In this document: in pieces, positions 7,367 to 15,843 of the stretch
Position numbering within the stretch: position 1 is the stretch's first letter
Layout: the number at the start of each line of letters is the position of its first letter
NCBI GenBank assembly: GCA_900549645.1
Contig: URPD01000001.1
Span: 96,921 to 160,920, forward strand
Source of the DNA: an uncultured Eubacteriales bacterium
Lineage (GTDB): Bacteria; Bacillota; Clostridia; Oscillospirales; Oscillospiraceae
Direction of reading: 5' to 3'
DNA: 64,000 nt
Notes under the pieces: generated by a model
The model's database searches: none
What the model was told of the DNA's origin: nothing
Seen by the model: only the letters and a program-made list of their open reading frames with translations
Translations under genes and position numbers: made by a program

Positions 7367-8933
7367 TAGGAAAAGAAAAATCTCAGGGAGTGATATTATA
7401 AAACTAACTCAGCTGGAAAGAAACAGAACCGCAATCAAAGAGAAAATCGTTGAAGCCGCGCTGTCGGTGCTGCCCATCGCGGTCATAGTGCTTCTGCTGT
7501 GCCTCATGGTCACGCCGATGCGCCCCGATCTGCTGCTGTGCTTTCTGATAGGCGCGGTGATGCTGGTCGTTGGAATGGGGCTGTTTTCCCTCGGCGCAGA
7601 GCAGTCCATGACGCCCATCGGCAGCAAGATTGGCACGGCGCTGACCCGTACGAAGAATATGCCGCTGATTCTCGGTGTCAGCTTCCTGCTCGGCTTTGCC
7701 ATTACTGTCGCGGAGCCTGACCTACAGGTTCTGGCTCAGACCGTGCCGCATATCAAAAGCAGCGTCCTGCTCGTGACCGTCGGCGCGGGCGTCGGGCTGT
7801 TCATGGCGATATGTATGCTCCGTATCCTCACCGGCGCGTCGCTCCGCTGGATACTCATCGTGTGCTATACGCTGATATTCGTGCTCGCCGCGTTCACGGA
7901 TAGTGACTTTCTCTGCATCGCCTTTGACTCCGGCGGAGTCACCACGGGGCCGATGACCGTGCCGTTCATCCTTGCGATGGGGCTTGGTGTCTCCAAGGTC
8001 AGAAGCGACGACCGCGCCGAGGCGGACAGCTTCGGTCTTGTCGCGCTGTGCTCGATCGGGCCTATTCTCTCTGTCCTGCTGCTCGGCTTTTTCTCCAGCG
8101 GCGGCAGCGCCGTCGTTGATATCAGCGCCGCATCATATGGCGACACTGCCGAGATAGGGCGCGCGTTTCTCGCCGCAATACCCGTGTATATGAAGGAAAT
8201 GGCGGTTGCCATGCTGCCGATAGTTGCGATATTTCTCGTGTTCCAGCTCGCGCTACTGCGTCTGAACCGCCGCAGTCTTGTAAAGATTCTCATCGGTATT
8301 CTTTATACATATGTCGGCCTCGTGCTGTTCCTCACCGGCGTCAACATCGGCTTCTCGGCTCTCGGCGCAGAGCTTGGAGCCGCGCTCGCTGGCAATATGA
8401 GCTGGCTGCTCATTCCCCTTGCGATGCTGCTCGGCTGGTTCATAATCTCGGCAGAGCCTGCCGTCGGAGTGCTCGAAACGCAGATAGAGGAAGTCAGTGC
8501 GGGAGCTATCCCCGGCCGCGCGATAAAGCTCAGTCTTTCGGTCGCAATCTCGCTCGCCATGGGCATCTCGATGCTCCGCGTCCTGACGGGGATATCTATA
8601 CTGTGGTTCCTCATTCCGGGCTACGCGCTGGCGCTCGGCCTGTCGTTTTTCGTGCCGGATATATACACCGCCATCGCGTTTGACTCCGGCGGAGTTGCTT
8701 CCGGCCCCATGACGGCGACATTTATGCTCCAGTTTGTCATGGGCGCGAGCATCGCCGTTGGCGGGAGCGTCCTGCGCGACGCGTTCGGCGTCGTCGCAAT
8801 GGTTGCCATGCTGCCGCTGCTGTCCATTCAGGCCGTCGGTTTCATATACGAACTCAAAGCGAAGCATACGGCGGCGGTCGAGACATACGGTGACTTTGAT
8901 ATAATAGAGCTGTGGGAGGAGACGGGAGCATGA
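7347..8933 (+). CDS. DUF1538 domain membrane protein, two homologous halves
   Basis: About 520-530 residues with many hydrophobic segments. The two halves repeat the same pattern: AEPDLQVLA then IAFDSGGVTTGPMTVPF in the first, AEPAVGVLE then IAFDSGGVASGPMTATF in the second. The GPMT loops look like paired re-entrant segments of a transporter, an inference. The family has no settled function as far as I know. The start is unclear: the promoter at 7337-7366 overlaps the ATG at 7347, and the only good ribosome site (AGGGAG at 7385) points to an ATT at 7395 or an ATA at 7398. The end overlaps the following PII-like gene as ATGA. Confidence 0.85.
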   Translation: MRFHVTIRKRKISGSDIIKLTQLERNRTAIKEKIVEAALSVLPIAVIVLLLCLMVTPMRPDLLLCFLIGAVMLVVGMGLFSLGAEQSMTPIGSKIGTALTRTKNMPLILGVSFLLGFAITVAEPDLQVLAQTVPHIKSSVLLVTVGAGVGLFMAICMLRILTGASLRWILIVCYTLIFVLAAFTDSDFLCIAFDSGGVTTGPMTVPFILAMGLGVSKVRSDDRAEADSFGLVALCSIGPILSVLLLGFFSSGGSAVVDISAASYGDTAEIGRAFLAAIPVYMKEMAVAMLPIVAIFLVFQLALLRLNRRSLVKILIGILYTYVGLVLFLTGVNIGFSALGAELGAALAGNMSWLLIPLAMLLGWFIISAEPAVGVLETQIEEVSAGAIPGRAIKLSLSVAISLAMGISMLRVLTGISILWFLIPGYALALGLSFFVPDIYTAIAFDSGGVASGPMTATFMLQFVMGASIAVGGSVLRDAFGVVAMVAMLPLLSIQAVGFIYELKAKHTAAVETYGDFDIIELWEETGA

Positions 8934-9601
8934 ATTACGTTATATCCATAATAAATCCCGACGCGCTTGAAGCACTGACGGAGATATGCGAAAAGCTGTC
9001 GCTTCCACTCACCGTGACGCTGCACGGGCGCGGAACGGCCATGCAGGGAATGCTCGACCTCTTGGGCATAGAGTCCAATGAAAAGCGCGTCGTTCTCACT
9101 GCTGCAAATGAAGAAAAAACCGCGCAGCTTATAGCCGCGCAGCGGCGATACCTGCACCTCGGCGTACCGGGGCACGGTTTCGTGATCGCCGTACCCATAA
9201 AAAGTGTTGGAGGAGGAAGGGCTGTGGCATACATGAACGGAGATACAAAGAACGCGAAATACACCCCGGCGATAAACTACGACTATGAGCTTATCGTCGC
9301 CATATCAAACGAGGGCAGCACCGATGCGGTAATGAACGCGGCGAGAGCCGCGGGCGCCCGCGGTGGAACAGTGCTGCACGGCAAGGGCACGGGCGCGAAG
9401 GACGCGGCAAAGTTCTATAATATCTCGATTGCCGATGAGAAAGAGGTAATCCTCATCGTCTCCACCGCCGAGCAGAAGGCGGGGATAATGCGCGCTATTC
9501 TCGAAAAGGCCGGGCCAGACAGCAGGGCAGGAAGCATAGTCTTCTCTCTCCCGACCACAGAAGTGGCCGGCTTCGGCGTGTTTGACAGCGCAGAAGTGTG
9601 A
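8930..9601 (+). CDS. Tandem PII-like regulatory protein
   Basis: 223 residues made of two PII-like (ferredoxin-fold) units of about 95-110 residues: one from MNYVISIINPD to GFVIAVPIKSV, the second from YELIVAISNEGSTDAVMNAARAAGARGGTVLHGKGTG onward. The classical GlnB T-loop uridylylation signature is not present. Proteins of this group sit beside DUF1538 membrane proteins and presumably gate them in response to a small ligand, as GlnK gates AmtB; this is inference. The ATG overlaps the DUF1538 stop codon (ATGA), so the two are coupled. A strong terminator follows. Confidence 0.85.
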   Translation: MNYVISIINPDALEALTEICEKLSLPLTVTLHGRGTAMQGMLDLLGIESNEKRVVLTAANEEKTAQLIAAQRRYLHLGVPGHGFVIAVPIKSVGGGRAVAYMNGDTKNAKYTPAINYDYELIVAISNEGSTDAVMNAARAAGARGGTVLHGKGTGAKDAAKFYNISIADEKEVILIVSTAEQKAGIMRAILEKAGPDSRAGSIVFSLPTTEVAGFGVFDSAEV

Positions 9602-9605
9602 TTAT

Positions 9606-9637
9606 AAAAAGCTGCTATCAATCGATAGCAGCTTTTT
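9606..9637 (+). terminator. Terminator after the DUF1538/PII operon
   Basis: AAAAAGCTGCTATC stem, loop AATC, matching GATAGCAGC then TTTTT. Near-perfect and usable on both strands. Confidence 0.9.
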
Positions 9638-9645
9638 GTAGTTTT

Positions 9646-9693
9646 GGCTCCCTCTGACGAGGGAGCTATCAGCGAAGCTGACTGAGGGAGAGA
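9646..9693. repeat. Palindromic dispersed repeat of the Clostridia type
   Basis: Two nested hairpins: GCTCCCTC-TGAC-GAGGGAGC, then CAGC-GAA-GCTG, ending GACTGAGGGAGAG. From memory, near-identical 45-50 base elements are scattered between genes in Oscillospiraceae genomes. Only one copy is visible here. It lies between two convergent operons, the usual place for such elements. Confidence 0.6.
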
Positions 9694-9726
9694 TGCGTGT
9701 AGATTTGCACTCCATGAAGAATTTCC

Positions 9727-9758
9727 TTTGCCGCCTCCCCGATGAGGGAGGCGGCAAA
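9727..9758. terminator. Bidirectional terminator, mainly for hypA
   Basis: Thirteen-pair stem TTTGCCGCCTCCC with GGGAGGCGGCAAA, six-base loop, followed by TTTT on the plus strand and preceded by AGGAAA (TTTCCT on the minus strand). It lies 19 bases beyond the hypA stop. Confidence 0.8.
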
Positions 9759-9776
9759 TTTTCTGAGTCGAGTTAT

Positions 9777-10118
9777 TTAGTCCGCTTCAATTTCTTTCAG
9801 TATAAGCTCGCGTCCGTTCAGCGGCGTGAGCTTTTTTCCGCCGCAGCGCGGGCAGACAAGCTTCTCAATATCCGCGGTGAATTTCTCGCCGCAGTCGATG
9901 CACTGCGCGACGCCCGGCAGCGTTTCGACCGCGAACGCCGTGCTCTGATACGGCGTCCCGTCGGTCACGGCCTCCCAGCAGTCGGCGAGATACGCCGGAA
10001 CAACGCCGGACAGCGAGCCAACCTCGACCGTCACCTTTATCACGCAGGCAAGCCCCTCGTCGCGCGCGATACAGTCTACCATTTTCAGCAGCGCGTCGCA
10101 AATGCCAAGCTCGTGCAT
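9777..10118 (-). CDS. hypA: Hydrogenase nickel incorporation protein HypA
   Basis: 113 residues, the standard length. HypA delivers nickel to [NiFe] hydrogenase maturation together with HypB. The N terminus MHELGI supplies the nickel ligand His2; the zinc site is Cys73-x2-Cys76 and Cys89-x2-Cys92. It starts inside the stop codon of the upstream oxidoreductase (TAATG), so the pair is coupled. No hydrogenase or hypB-F genes are in the window, which is odd for this gene. The nearby oxidoreductase suggests the gene serves hydrogen or electron metabolism. Confidence 0.93.
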   Translation of the reverse strand: MHELGICDALLKMVDCIARDEGLACVIKVTVEVGSLSGVVPAYLADCWEAVTDGTPYQSTAFAVETLPGVAQCIDCGEKFTADIEKLVCPRCGGKKLTPLNGRELILKEIEAD

Positions 10119-12799
10119 TATTTCGTGACCGCCTTTTTGACAATGCCGCCGGTGCGCTTGACGAGATTCTCCGCAACCTTTATCGGCATCGCCTCGAACG
10201 GTGCCGCATGCCAGTCACGAACCTTCTTGAGATGTATCGCGTCAAACTTGCACTTCGTAGTGCACAGTCCACAGCCGATGCAGAGATAACTGTCCACCTT
10301 GGTTGCTCCGCAGCCGAGGCAGCGGGCGCACTCCTTGCGCACCTGTTCCTCGGTGAAGGTCACGCGCGCATCGGCAAAGGTCTTGGCCTTTGCGGCGTTG
10401 TAGCCCGGGGTCTGGCGGTGTTCCCTGTCGAAGCCGCCGACGCCGATCATCGCGTGCTCCTTGTCGAGCGCGCGGTACTCTCGGCGATCGCGCCCCGCAG
10501 TGAGCGTCTGGCCGGGGTGGACATAGCGGTGCAGCGAGATTGCGGCTTCCTTGCCCGCCGCGATTGCGTCTATCGCAAACTTCGGCCCGGAGTAGCAGTC
10601 GCCGCCGACAAAGATGTCGGGCTGTGCGGTCTGATAGGTCAGGCTGTCGGCCTCTGCGGTGTTCTTCTTCGTGGTCTTGAGCGCACCGACGTCAAGAGTG
10701 CCCCAGTCGACGGTCTGGCCGACCGCGCCGATGACGCTGTCTATCTCAACGATTTCAAATTCTCCGGTGCCGACGGGCTTGCGGCGTCCCTTCTCGTCCG
10801 GCTCGCCAAGCGCCATCTTCTCTATCTTTATCGCACTGACTCTGCCGTCCGCGCCGATGATCTCAACAGGCGCGCTCATGAAGCGGAACTTCACGCCCTC
10901 TTCCATCGCCTCGCGGACTTCCTCCGGATCTGCGGGCATCTCCGCTTCGGAGCGGCGGTAGAACACATAGGTCTCCTCCGCGCCGAGACGCACTGCACTG
11001 CGGCAGACGTCCATCGCAACGTTGCCGCCGCCTATAACGGCACAGCGCCTGCCGATGCCCGGCTTATTGCCGAGGTTCACTTCCCGCAGGAAGTCGACGC
11101 CGCCGAGCACGCCCTCCAGTTCTTCGCCGGGGACGTGCAGCTTTGCGGACTTCTGCGCGCCTATCGCCAGATAGAAGCCCTTGTAGCCCTCGCCGCGCAG
11201 CTGCTGAATTGTGACGTCCTTGCCGACCTCGACGCCGCACCTGAATTCGACGCCCATCTCCTTGAGAATGTCTATCTCAGCGTTGAGCACGTCCTTCTCA
11301 AGCCTGAATGACGGTATGCCGAGAGTCAGCATTCCGCCCGGAACCGGGTTGCGGTCGAACACGGTGACGGGATAGCCCTTCTGCGCCAGATAATACGCAC
11401 AGCTCATACCGGCAGGCCCCGCGCCGATGACGGCGATCTTCTCGGTATACGGTCTGCCGATCTGGTTGACCATCTTCGGCACAAAACGGGTCGCCTCGTG
11501 CATGTCGTGGTCGGCTATGAAGCGCTTGACCTCGTCAATGGCGACCGCTTCGTCAACGTCGCCGCGGGTACACTCAGCCTCACAGCGCTTGTTGCAGATT
11601 CGCCCGCAGACCGCTGGGAACGGGTTCTCCGTCTTGATAAGCTCCAGCGCCTCGGTGTATCTCCCCTGCGCGGCGAGCTTGAGATAGCCCTGCACCGGGA
11701 TATGGGCAGGACACGCGGCCTTACACGGCGCGGTACCGCTCGGCAGGACGTCCTCGCGGTTCTCGCGGTAGTCCTCATTGACGGCCTTGGCAAAGTTGAA
11801 GGTCTCGGTTATCTTCGTATACTTCGGCGCGGAAGTGTCGTTCGTCGCGCAGAGCTTCTGGCCGAGCTTCAGCGCGTTGCCGGGACATACCTCGACGCAC
11901 TGCGCGCAGGCCACGCACTTGGCTTCGTCCACCTCGGCAACGAAGTTCGAGCGGATCGCATCACGCGCACCGAACATCATGCCGGCGCGAAGTCCGAAGC
12001 AGGCGCAGGCACAGCAGTTGCAGATAGCCGACGTCTCGCCGCTGCCCTCGATGTTCGGGATGTCGTGCATGAGGCCGTTTTCCTCAGCGCGCTTCACGAT
12101 CTCATAAGCCTCTTCGCGGCTTATCTGACGCGCGCGGCCGGAACGGATGTAGTGCTCCGCGCCCTTGCCCATCTGCACGCACATGTCCTCGGCGAGATGT
12201 CCGCAGCCGTCCCCCAGCAGCGTACGCGACGCACGGCACGAACACGGCGAGACCGAAAACGTATCGTATTTATTCAAATAGTAAGACAGGCGTTCGTCGT
12301 CGGTAACGCCAGGCAGCCCCTCGATGGCGCTCTCCACAGGGATAACGCGCATAAGGCCGTAGCCGTCGGGCAGTATCGGCCCCATCGCCTGCATACGCAG
12401 ACGTGTGTATTCCTCAAACGCGCGGCCGACCTCAGGATGCGCCGCCATGAGCGGCTGATTATTCACCATCATTTCGAGTATGCCGGGCGCAAATATCTGC
12501 ATGAAATATGTATCCTCGCCCAGCTCTTCGCTGTACACGCGGCGGAACACGCCGTAGTACACGAGGTTATCAAGCGCTGGCTGTATCTCCGCGACGGTCT
12601 TCCCCACCTTCGCGGCGAGCCAGCCCGCAGTGCGCTCCTTGCGCAGTCCCGCGGCGATGGCGATGTCGGCCTCGTCGTCGGAGACGATGTTCTCCATGCA
12701 GTAATACTCCGGAGCGTTCTCATCTATCTTGACGAGCATACCTGAAGCGCCGCCGATTATCTTTGCGAGCTTCACTATTTTTGGTCTGAGTTGTGCCAT
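10118..12799 (-). CDS. Large Fe-S/FAD oxidoreductase (GltD/NfnB-like fusion)
   Basis: 893 residues. The first 280 residues form an unfamiliar domain ending in cysteine clusters (CSCR at 186-189, Cys199, Cys207, then CNCCACAC at 260-267). A [4Fe-4S] ferredoxin motif follows (CVACAQCVEVCP, 295-306). Residues 359-430 hold the Fe-S module of glutamate synthase small subunits (CKAACPAHIP, then CGRICNKRCEAEC). FAD and NAD(P) Rossmann folds start at AVIGAGPAGMSCAYY (456-470) and AVIGGGNVAMD (587-597). A last ferredoxin pair spans 824-850. It resembles electron-transfer or bifurcating enzymes, substrate unknown. Start set by GGAGGAGT before the ATG at 12799; hypA follows. Confidence 0.88.
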   Translation of the reverse strand: MAQLRPKIVKLAKIIGGASGMLVKIDENAPEYYCMENIVSDDEADIAIAAGLRKERTAGWLAAKVGKTVAEIQPALDNLVYYGVFRRVYSEELGEDTYFMQIFAPGILEMMVNNQPLMAAHPEVGRAFEEYTRLRMQAMGPILPDGYGLMRVIPVESAIEGLPGVTDDERLSYYLNKYDTFSVSPCSCRASRTLLGDGCGHLAEDMCVQMGKGAEHYIRSGRARQISREEAYEIVKRAEENGLMHDIPNIEGSGETSAICNCCACACFGLRAGMMFGARDAIRSNFVAEVDEAKCVACAQCVEVCPGNALKLGQKLCATNDTSAPKYTKITETFNFAKAVNEDYRENREDVLPSGTAPCKAACPAHIPVQGYLKLAAQGRYTEALELIKTENPFPAVCGRICNKRCEAECTRGDVDEAVAIDEVKRFIADHDMHEATRFVPKMVNQIGRPYTEKIAVIGAGPAGMSCAYYLAQKGYPVTVFDRNPVPGGMLTLGIPSFRLEKDVLNAEIDILKEMGVEFRCGVEVGKDVTIQQLRGEGYKGFYLAIGAQKSAKLHVPGEELEGVLGGVDFLREVNLGNKPGIGRRCAVIGGGNVAMDVCRSAVRLGAEETYVFYRRSEAEMPADPEEVREAMEEGVKFRFMSAPVEIIGADGRVSAIKIEKMALGEPDEKGRRKPVGTGEFEIVEIDSVIGAVGQTVDWGTLDVGALKTTKKNTAEADSLTYQTAQPDIFVGGDCYSGPKFAIDAIAAGKEAAISLHRYVHPGQTLTAGRDRREYRALDKEHAMIGVGGFDREHRQTPGYNAAKAKTFADARVTFTEEQVRKECARCLGCGATKVDSYLCIGCGLCTTKCKFDAIHLKKVRDWHAAPFEAMPIKVAENLVKRTGGIVKKAVTK

Positions 12800-12842
12800 A
12801 ATACTCCTCCCCTTTATGCGCCGAGCGCACCTGAATATCATT

Positions 12843-12871
12843 ATAATAGCCTAAAAAATAACTATTGGCAA
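12843..12871 (-). promoter_or_regulatory. Promoter of the oxidoreductase-hypA operon
   Basis: Minus strand TTGCCA (12871-12866), 17-base spacer, TATTAT (12848-12843), about 45 bases before the ATG. Confidence 0.6.
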
Positions 12872-12934
12872 CTCAGCTTTTCAATTCCGTCATAATAGCT
12901 ATTCGCCCGCACACATTTTTGTTGCATTTAACGG

Positions 12935-12967
12935 CAAACCGCATTGATGATACATCAATGCGGTTTG
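12935..12967 (-). terminator. Perfect 15-pair hairpin after trpZ
   Basis: CAAACCGCATTGATG, loop ATA, CATCAATGCGGTTTG. It closes the trpXYZ operon. There is no proper T-run on either strand, so it may act as an RNA-stabilising or Rho-type end rather than a classical terminator. Confidence 0.6.
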
Positions 12968-12983
12968 TTAGCTGTTAAGATAT

Positions 12984-13778
12984 TTATGAAAGCAGCATCC
13001 TATCGTTATCCAGCGCCTTGCCCGTCCCGGCCTTGAACTTAGCGACCAGATCGTCAACCGTCATCCCCTCGCGTTCCTTGCCGCTTACGTCCATGACGAT
13101 ATGCCCGTCCGCCATCATCAGGGTGCGGTTGCCAAGCTCAAGCGCCTGCGTCATGTTGTGCGTAACCATAAGGCAGGTTATGTGACTCTCCTCGACGATG
13201 CGCTGTGTCAGCTCAAGCACCTTTTCCGCCGTCGCAGGGTCGAGTGCCGCCGTGTGCTCATCGAGCAGCAGCAGCTCAGGCGGAACCATCGTCGCCATCA
13301 GCAGCGTCAATGCCTGACGCTGGCCGCCCGACAGCAGGCCGACCGGCTGCCGCATACGATCCTCAAGCCCCATATCCAGCAGCGACAGCTGTGCGCGGAA
13401 CTTTTCCTTATCGGCGCGGGATATGCGGCTGAAGGGATTTCCGTGCGAGGCGCGCAGATACGCGAGCGCGAGATTTTCTTCTATCGTCATGTGCGGCGCG
13501 GTGCCGCGGAGCGGATCCTGAAACAGCCGCCCGATAATGCGGCTTCGCTGATGCTCCGGGGTGAAGGTGATGTCACGTCCCGCAAGCGATATGCTGCCGG
13601 TGTCGGCATAGAAGCAGCCCGCTATCGCGTTGAAGAGCGTGGATTTTCCCGCGCCGTTCGAGCCGACTATCGTTGCGAAGTCGCCCCGCTCAAGATGCAG
13701 CGAGAAGTCGGTAAGCGCGCGTTTTTCATTCACGGTGCCGGGGTTGAAGGTTTTGGAGATGTTCTTTATATCAAGCAT
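12984..13778 (-). CDS. trpZ: Tryptophan ABC transporter, ATP-binding protein
   Basis: 264 residues, a cytoplasmic ATPase of the ABC class. Walker A is GSNGAGKST, the signature is LLSGGQRQALT, Walker B is ELLLLDEHTAALD, and the H-loop is VTHNM. It is the third gene of a substrate-binding protein, permease, ATPase operon. The family alone (ABC systems of the PF04392 type) does not reveal the substrate. The leader T-box with a UGG specifier points to tryptophan, hence the trpXYZ name. Confidence 0.85.
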   Translation of the reverse strand: MLDIKNISKTFNPGTVNEKRALTDFSLHLERGDFATIVGSNGAGKSTLFNAIAGCFYADTGSISLAGRDITFTPEHQRSRIIGRLFQDPLRGTAPHMTIEENLALAYLRASHGNPFSRISRADKEKFRAQLSLLDMGLEDRMRQPVGLLSGGQRQALTLLMATMVPPELLLLDEHTAALDPATAEKVLELTQRIVEESHITCLMVTHNMTQALELGNRTLMMADGHIVMDVSGKEREGMTVDDLVAKFKAGTGKALDNDRMLLS

Positions 13779-13788
13779 GTAAGTTCCC

Positions 13789-14688
13789 TCACCTTCTCTG
13801 CGCCGCGAGCTTGCGGTGCTGGAACGCCGCCCATTTTTTGATGCTCGGCGCGGCGATCGCCAGCGCGACTATGACCGCCGTCAGAAGCTTCAGGCACTCC
13901 ACCGGGACAACCTTGGTGTAGAACACTATCGCATAGATGAAGCGGTACACTATCGAGCCGAGAATCACGGCGATGACGCCCTTTGTGACCGTGCGGCGGC
14001 CAAGCAGAGTTTCGCCGATAATTAGGCAGGCAAGGCCGATGACGACAATGCCCGTGCCGGAATTTATGTCCACGGTTTTCTGATACTGGCCGACTATCGC
14101 GCCGGAGAGCGCGGTCAGAGAGTTTGCGATACAGAGGCCGACGGTTATCGTAAAGTTCGGGTTTAAGGACGATGCGCGCACCATGTCCTGATTGTCGCCT
14201 GTCGCGCGGATAGATAGGCCAAGCCGCGTACCGAGGAAAAGTCTCAGCAGAACCGCGGCAAGGATAGTGATAAACGCCGCCAGCAGCAGCTCATACCAGT
14301 CGCCGCCGATACCGGTATCACGCAGGAGGGTGAATATCGTCGTGCCGCCGAGTAGACTGAAATTCGACTTCCAGCCCATGACCATGAGGTTTATCGTATA
14401 AAGCCCGGTGTTCGTGACTATACCGGCGAGTATCGATGGGACGCCGAGACGCGTCTGCAAAAACGCCGTGACGAATCCGGCGCAGGCTCCCGCGAGCATT
14501 GCGGCGGGCAGCGCGAGGAACGGATGCCCCGCGGCGGAAAGCGTGACCGAGACGGCGGCTCCGAGTACGAAGCAGCCGTCGGTCGTCATATCTGCGATAT
14601 CAAGGATGCGATAGCTCAAAAAAAGCGCCATCGCCACAAGCGCGTACATGAAGCCCAGTTCCAGCGCGGTCTGGCTGATTATCAGCAT
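13789..14688 (-). CDS. trpY: Tryptophan ABC transporter, permease
   Basis: 299 residues with about eight or nine membrane helices, related to branched-chain amino acid type permeases (AVAVTLSAAGHPFLALPAA region, GLSIRATGDNQDMVRASS loop). It forms the channel for the TrpX-bound substrate. It lies ten bases before trpZ and 63 bases after trpX, with a strong hairpin in the latter gap. Assigned to tryptophan uptake through the operon leader. Confidence 0.83.
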   Translation of the reverse strand: MLIISQTALELGFMYALVAMALFLSYRILDIADMTTDGCFVLGAAVSVTLSAAGHPFLALPAAMLAGACAGFVTAFLQTRLGVPSILAGIVTNTGLYTINLMVMGWKSNFSLLGGTTIFTLLRDTGIGGDWYELLLAAFITILAAVLLRLFLGTRLGLSIRATGDNQDMVRASSLNPNFTITVGLCIANSLTALSGAIVGQYQKTVDINSGTGIVVIGLACLIIGETLLGRRTVTKGVIAVILGSIVYRFIYAIVFYTKVVPVECLKLLTAVIVALAIAAPSIKKWAAFQHRKLAAQRR

Positions 14689-14713
14689 GGGCGAAAACTC
14701 CTTTCAGGCCGGT

Positions 14714-14736
14714 TCCCCCGGCATTGCGCCGGGGGA
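14714..14736 (-). terminator. Intercistronic hairpin between trpX and trpY
   Basis: TCCCCCGGC, loop of five, GCCGGGGGA. It lacks a T-run, so it more likely protects the 3' end of the trpX message or lowers expression of trpYZ than stops transcription fully. Confidence 0.5.
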
Positions 14737-14751
14737 CGGTGAATATCAATA

Positions 14752-15771
14752 TCAGTCCTTGGTGGTAGTGACCTCGACCAGCTCGCCCATGTCGGCAAAC
14801 ACGGAGTAATCCGCGCCGAGTGCCGCGGCGGTCTCGGTGTTGACGGTGATGATGCCGCCGTCCATGAGGTAGAAGTCATCAAGCGCTTCGCCGGATACGG
14901 CTCTGACGGCCAGCTCCGCGGTCTTGCGGCCAAGCTCGGTGTAGTTCACGCCGCAGGTAGCAAAAGCTCCGTTGCGGACGAAGGAGTCGGCGCCGGTGTA
15001 GTGCGGGATGCCGGCGTTTGCGAGATCCTCGTAAATTGCAAGCTCAGCGGCCATTATGGTGTTGTCGGTCGGGGTGAAGATCGCGTCAACTCCCGCCGCG
15101 ATAAGGGCGGATGACGCGGCGACGACCTCGTCGTTGGTGTTCGCGGTCTGCTCGACGTACTCAATGTTCTTCGCGTCAAGGTATGCCTTCGCGTCGGCTA
15201 TTGGGGTTGCAGAGTTCGGCTCGGACAGAGAGTACAGCAGGCCGACTTTCTTGATATCCGGGTTCTGCGCGAACATCATGTCAAGGATGAAGGAGGTGTT
15301 CAGCGCGTCGCTGGTGCCGGTGACATAGTCGATGCCGGTCAGGTTCGCGGCGGCGGGGTCGGATATTGCGGCGTAGACGACCTTGACGCCGGTGCCCTCG
15401 GCGGAGAGAGTCGCTACCTGCGCGGCGGTGGTTGCGATGGGGACGATGACGTCGACCTTATCGGCTATCGCCTGATCGCACAGCTGCTTGAGAATGGTCT
15501 GGTCGTTCTGGCCGGAGCTTATGGAATACTCGACCTTGACGTCACCTGCAGCGGTCATCTCGTCAAAGCGGGCGGCAATCGCGTTTGCGATCTCGTCGAG
15601 GGACGCGTGATCAAGCTGCTTGATTATTGCGACCTTTATCGTGCCGTCGTCATCGGCGGGGTCTTCCGACGCTGCCGGCGCGGGGCTACTGCCGCAGGCC
15701 GCGAAGGCCAGCATCATGGCGCAGGCAAGGAGCATTGCAAAGATTTTCTTGATAGTGCTGTTGGTTTTCAT
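14752..15771 (-). CDS. trpX: Tryptophan ABC transporter, substrate-binding lipoprotein
   Basis: 339 residues. A lipoprotein signal with a lipobox ending in Cys26 (LAFAACGSS) is followed by a low-complexity spacer (SPAPAASEDPADDD) and a two-lobed periplasmic-binding fold of the PF04392 type (KVAIIKQLDHASLDEIANAI, IVPIATTAAQVA, GLLYSLSEPNSATPI). Anchored outside the cell membrane, it would bind tryptophan or a close analogue and pass it to TrpYZ. First gene of the operon, directly after the T-box leader. Confidence 0.87.
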   Translation of the reverse strand: MKTNSTIKKIFAMLLACAMMLAFAACGSSPAPAASEDPADDDGTIKVAIIKQLDHASLDEIANAIAARFDEMTAAGDVKVEYSISSGQNDQTILKQLCDQAIADKVDVIVPIATTAAQVATLSAEGTGVKVVYAAISDPAAANLTGIDYVTGTSDALNTSFILDMMFAQNPDIKKVGLLYSLSEPNSATPIADAKAYLDAKNIEYVEQTANTNDEVVAASSALIAAGVDAIFTPTDNTIMAAELAIYEDLANAGIPHYTGADSFVRNGAFATCGVNYTELGRKTAELAVRAVSGEALDDFYLMDGGIITVNTETAAALGADYSVFADMGELVEVTTTKD

Positions 15772-15843
15772 TGTGTTTTTCCTCCGATTTTATATGATTT
15801 TGGATGGCAGATGTTTTCCGGGCTGTGCCGGGGTCGGGAAAAG

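Noticed and set aside
9606..9758. CRISPR-like or transposon-end structures
   Set aside because: These are two terminators and one nested-hairpin repeat; there are no regularly spaced repeats, target-site duplications or transposase.
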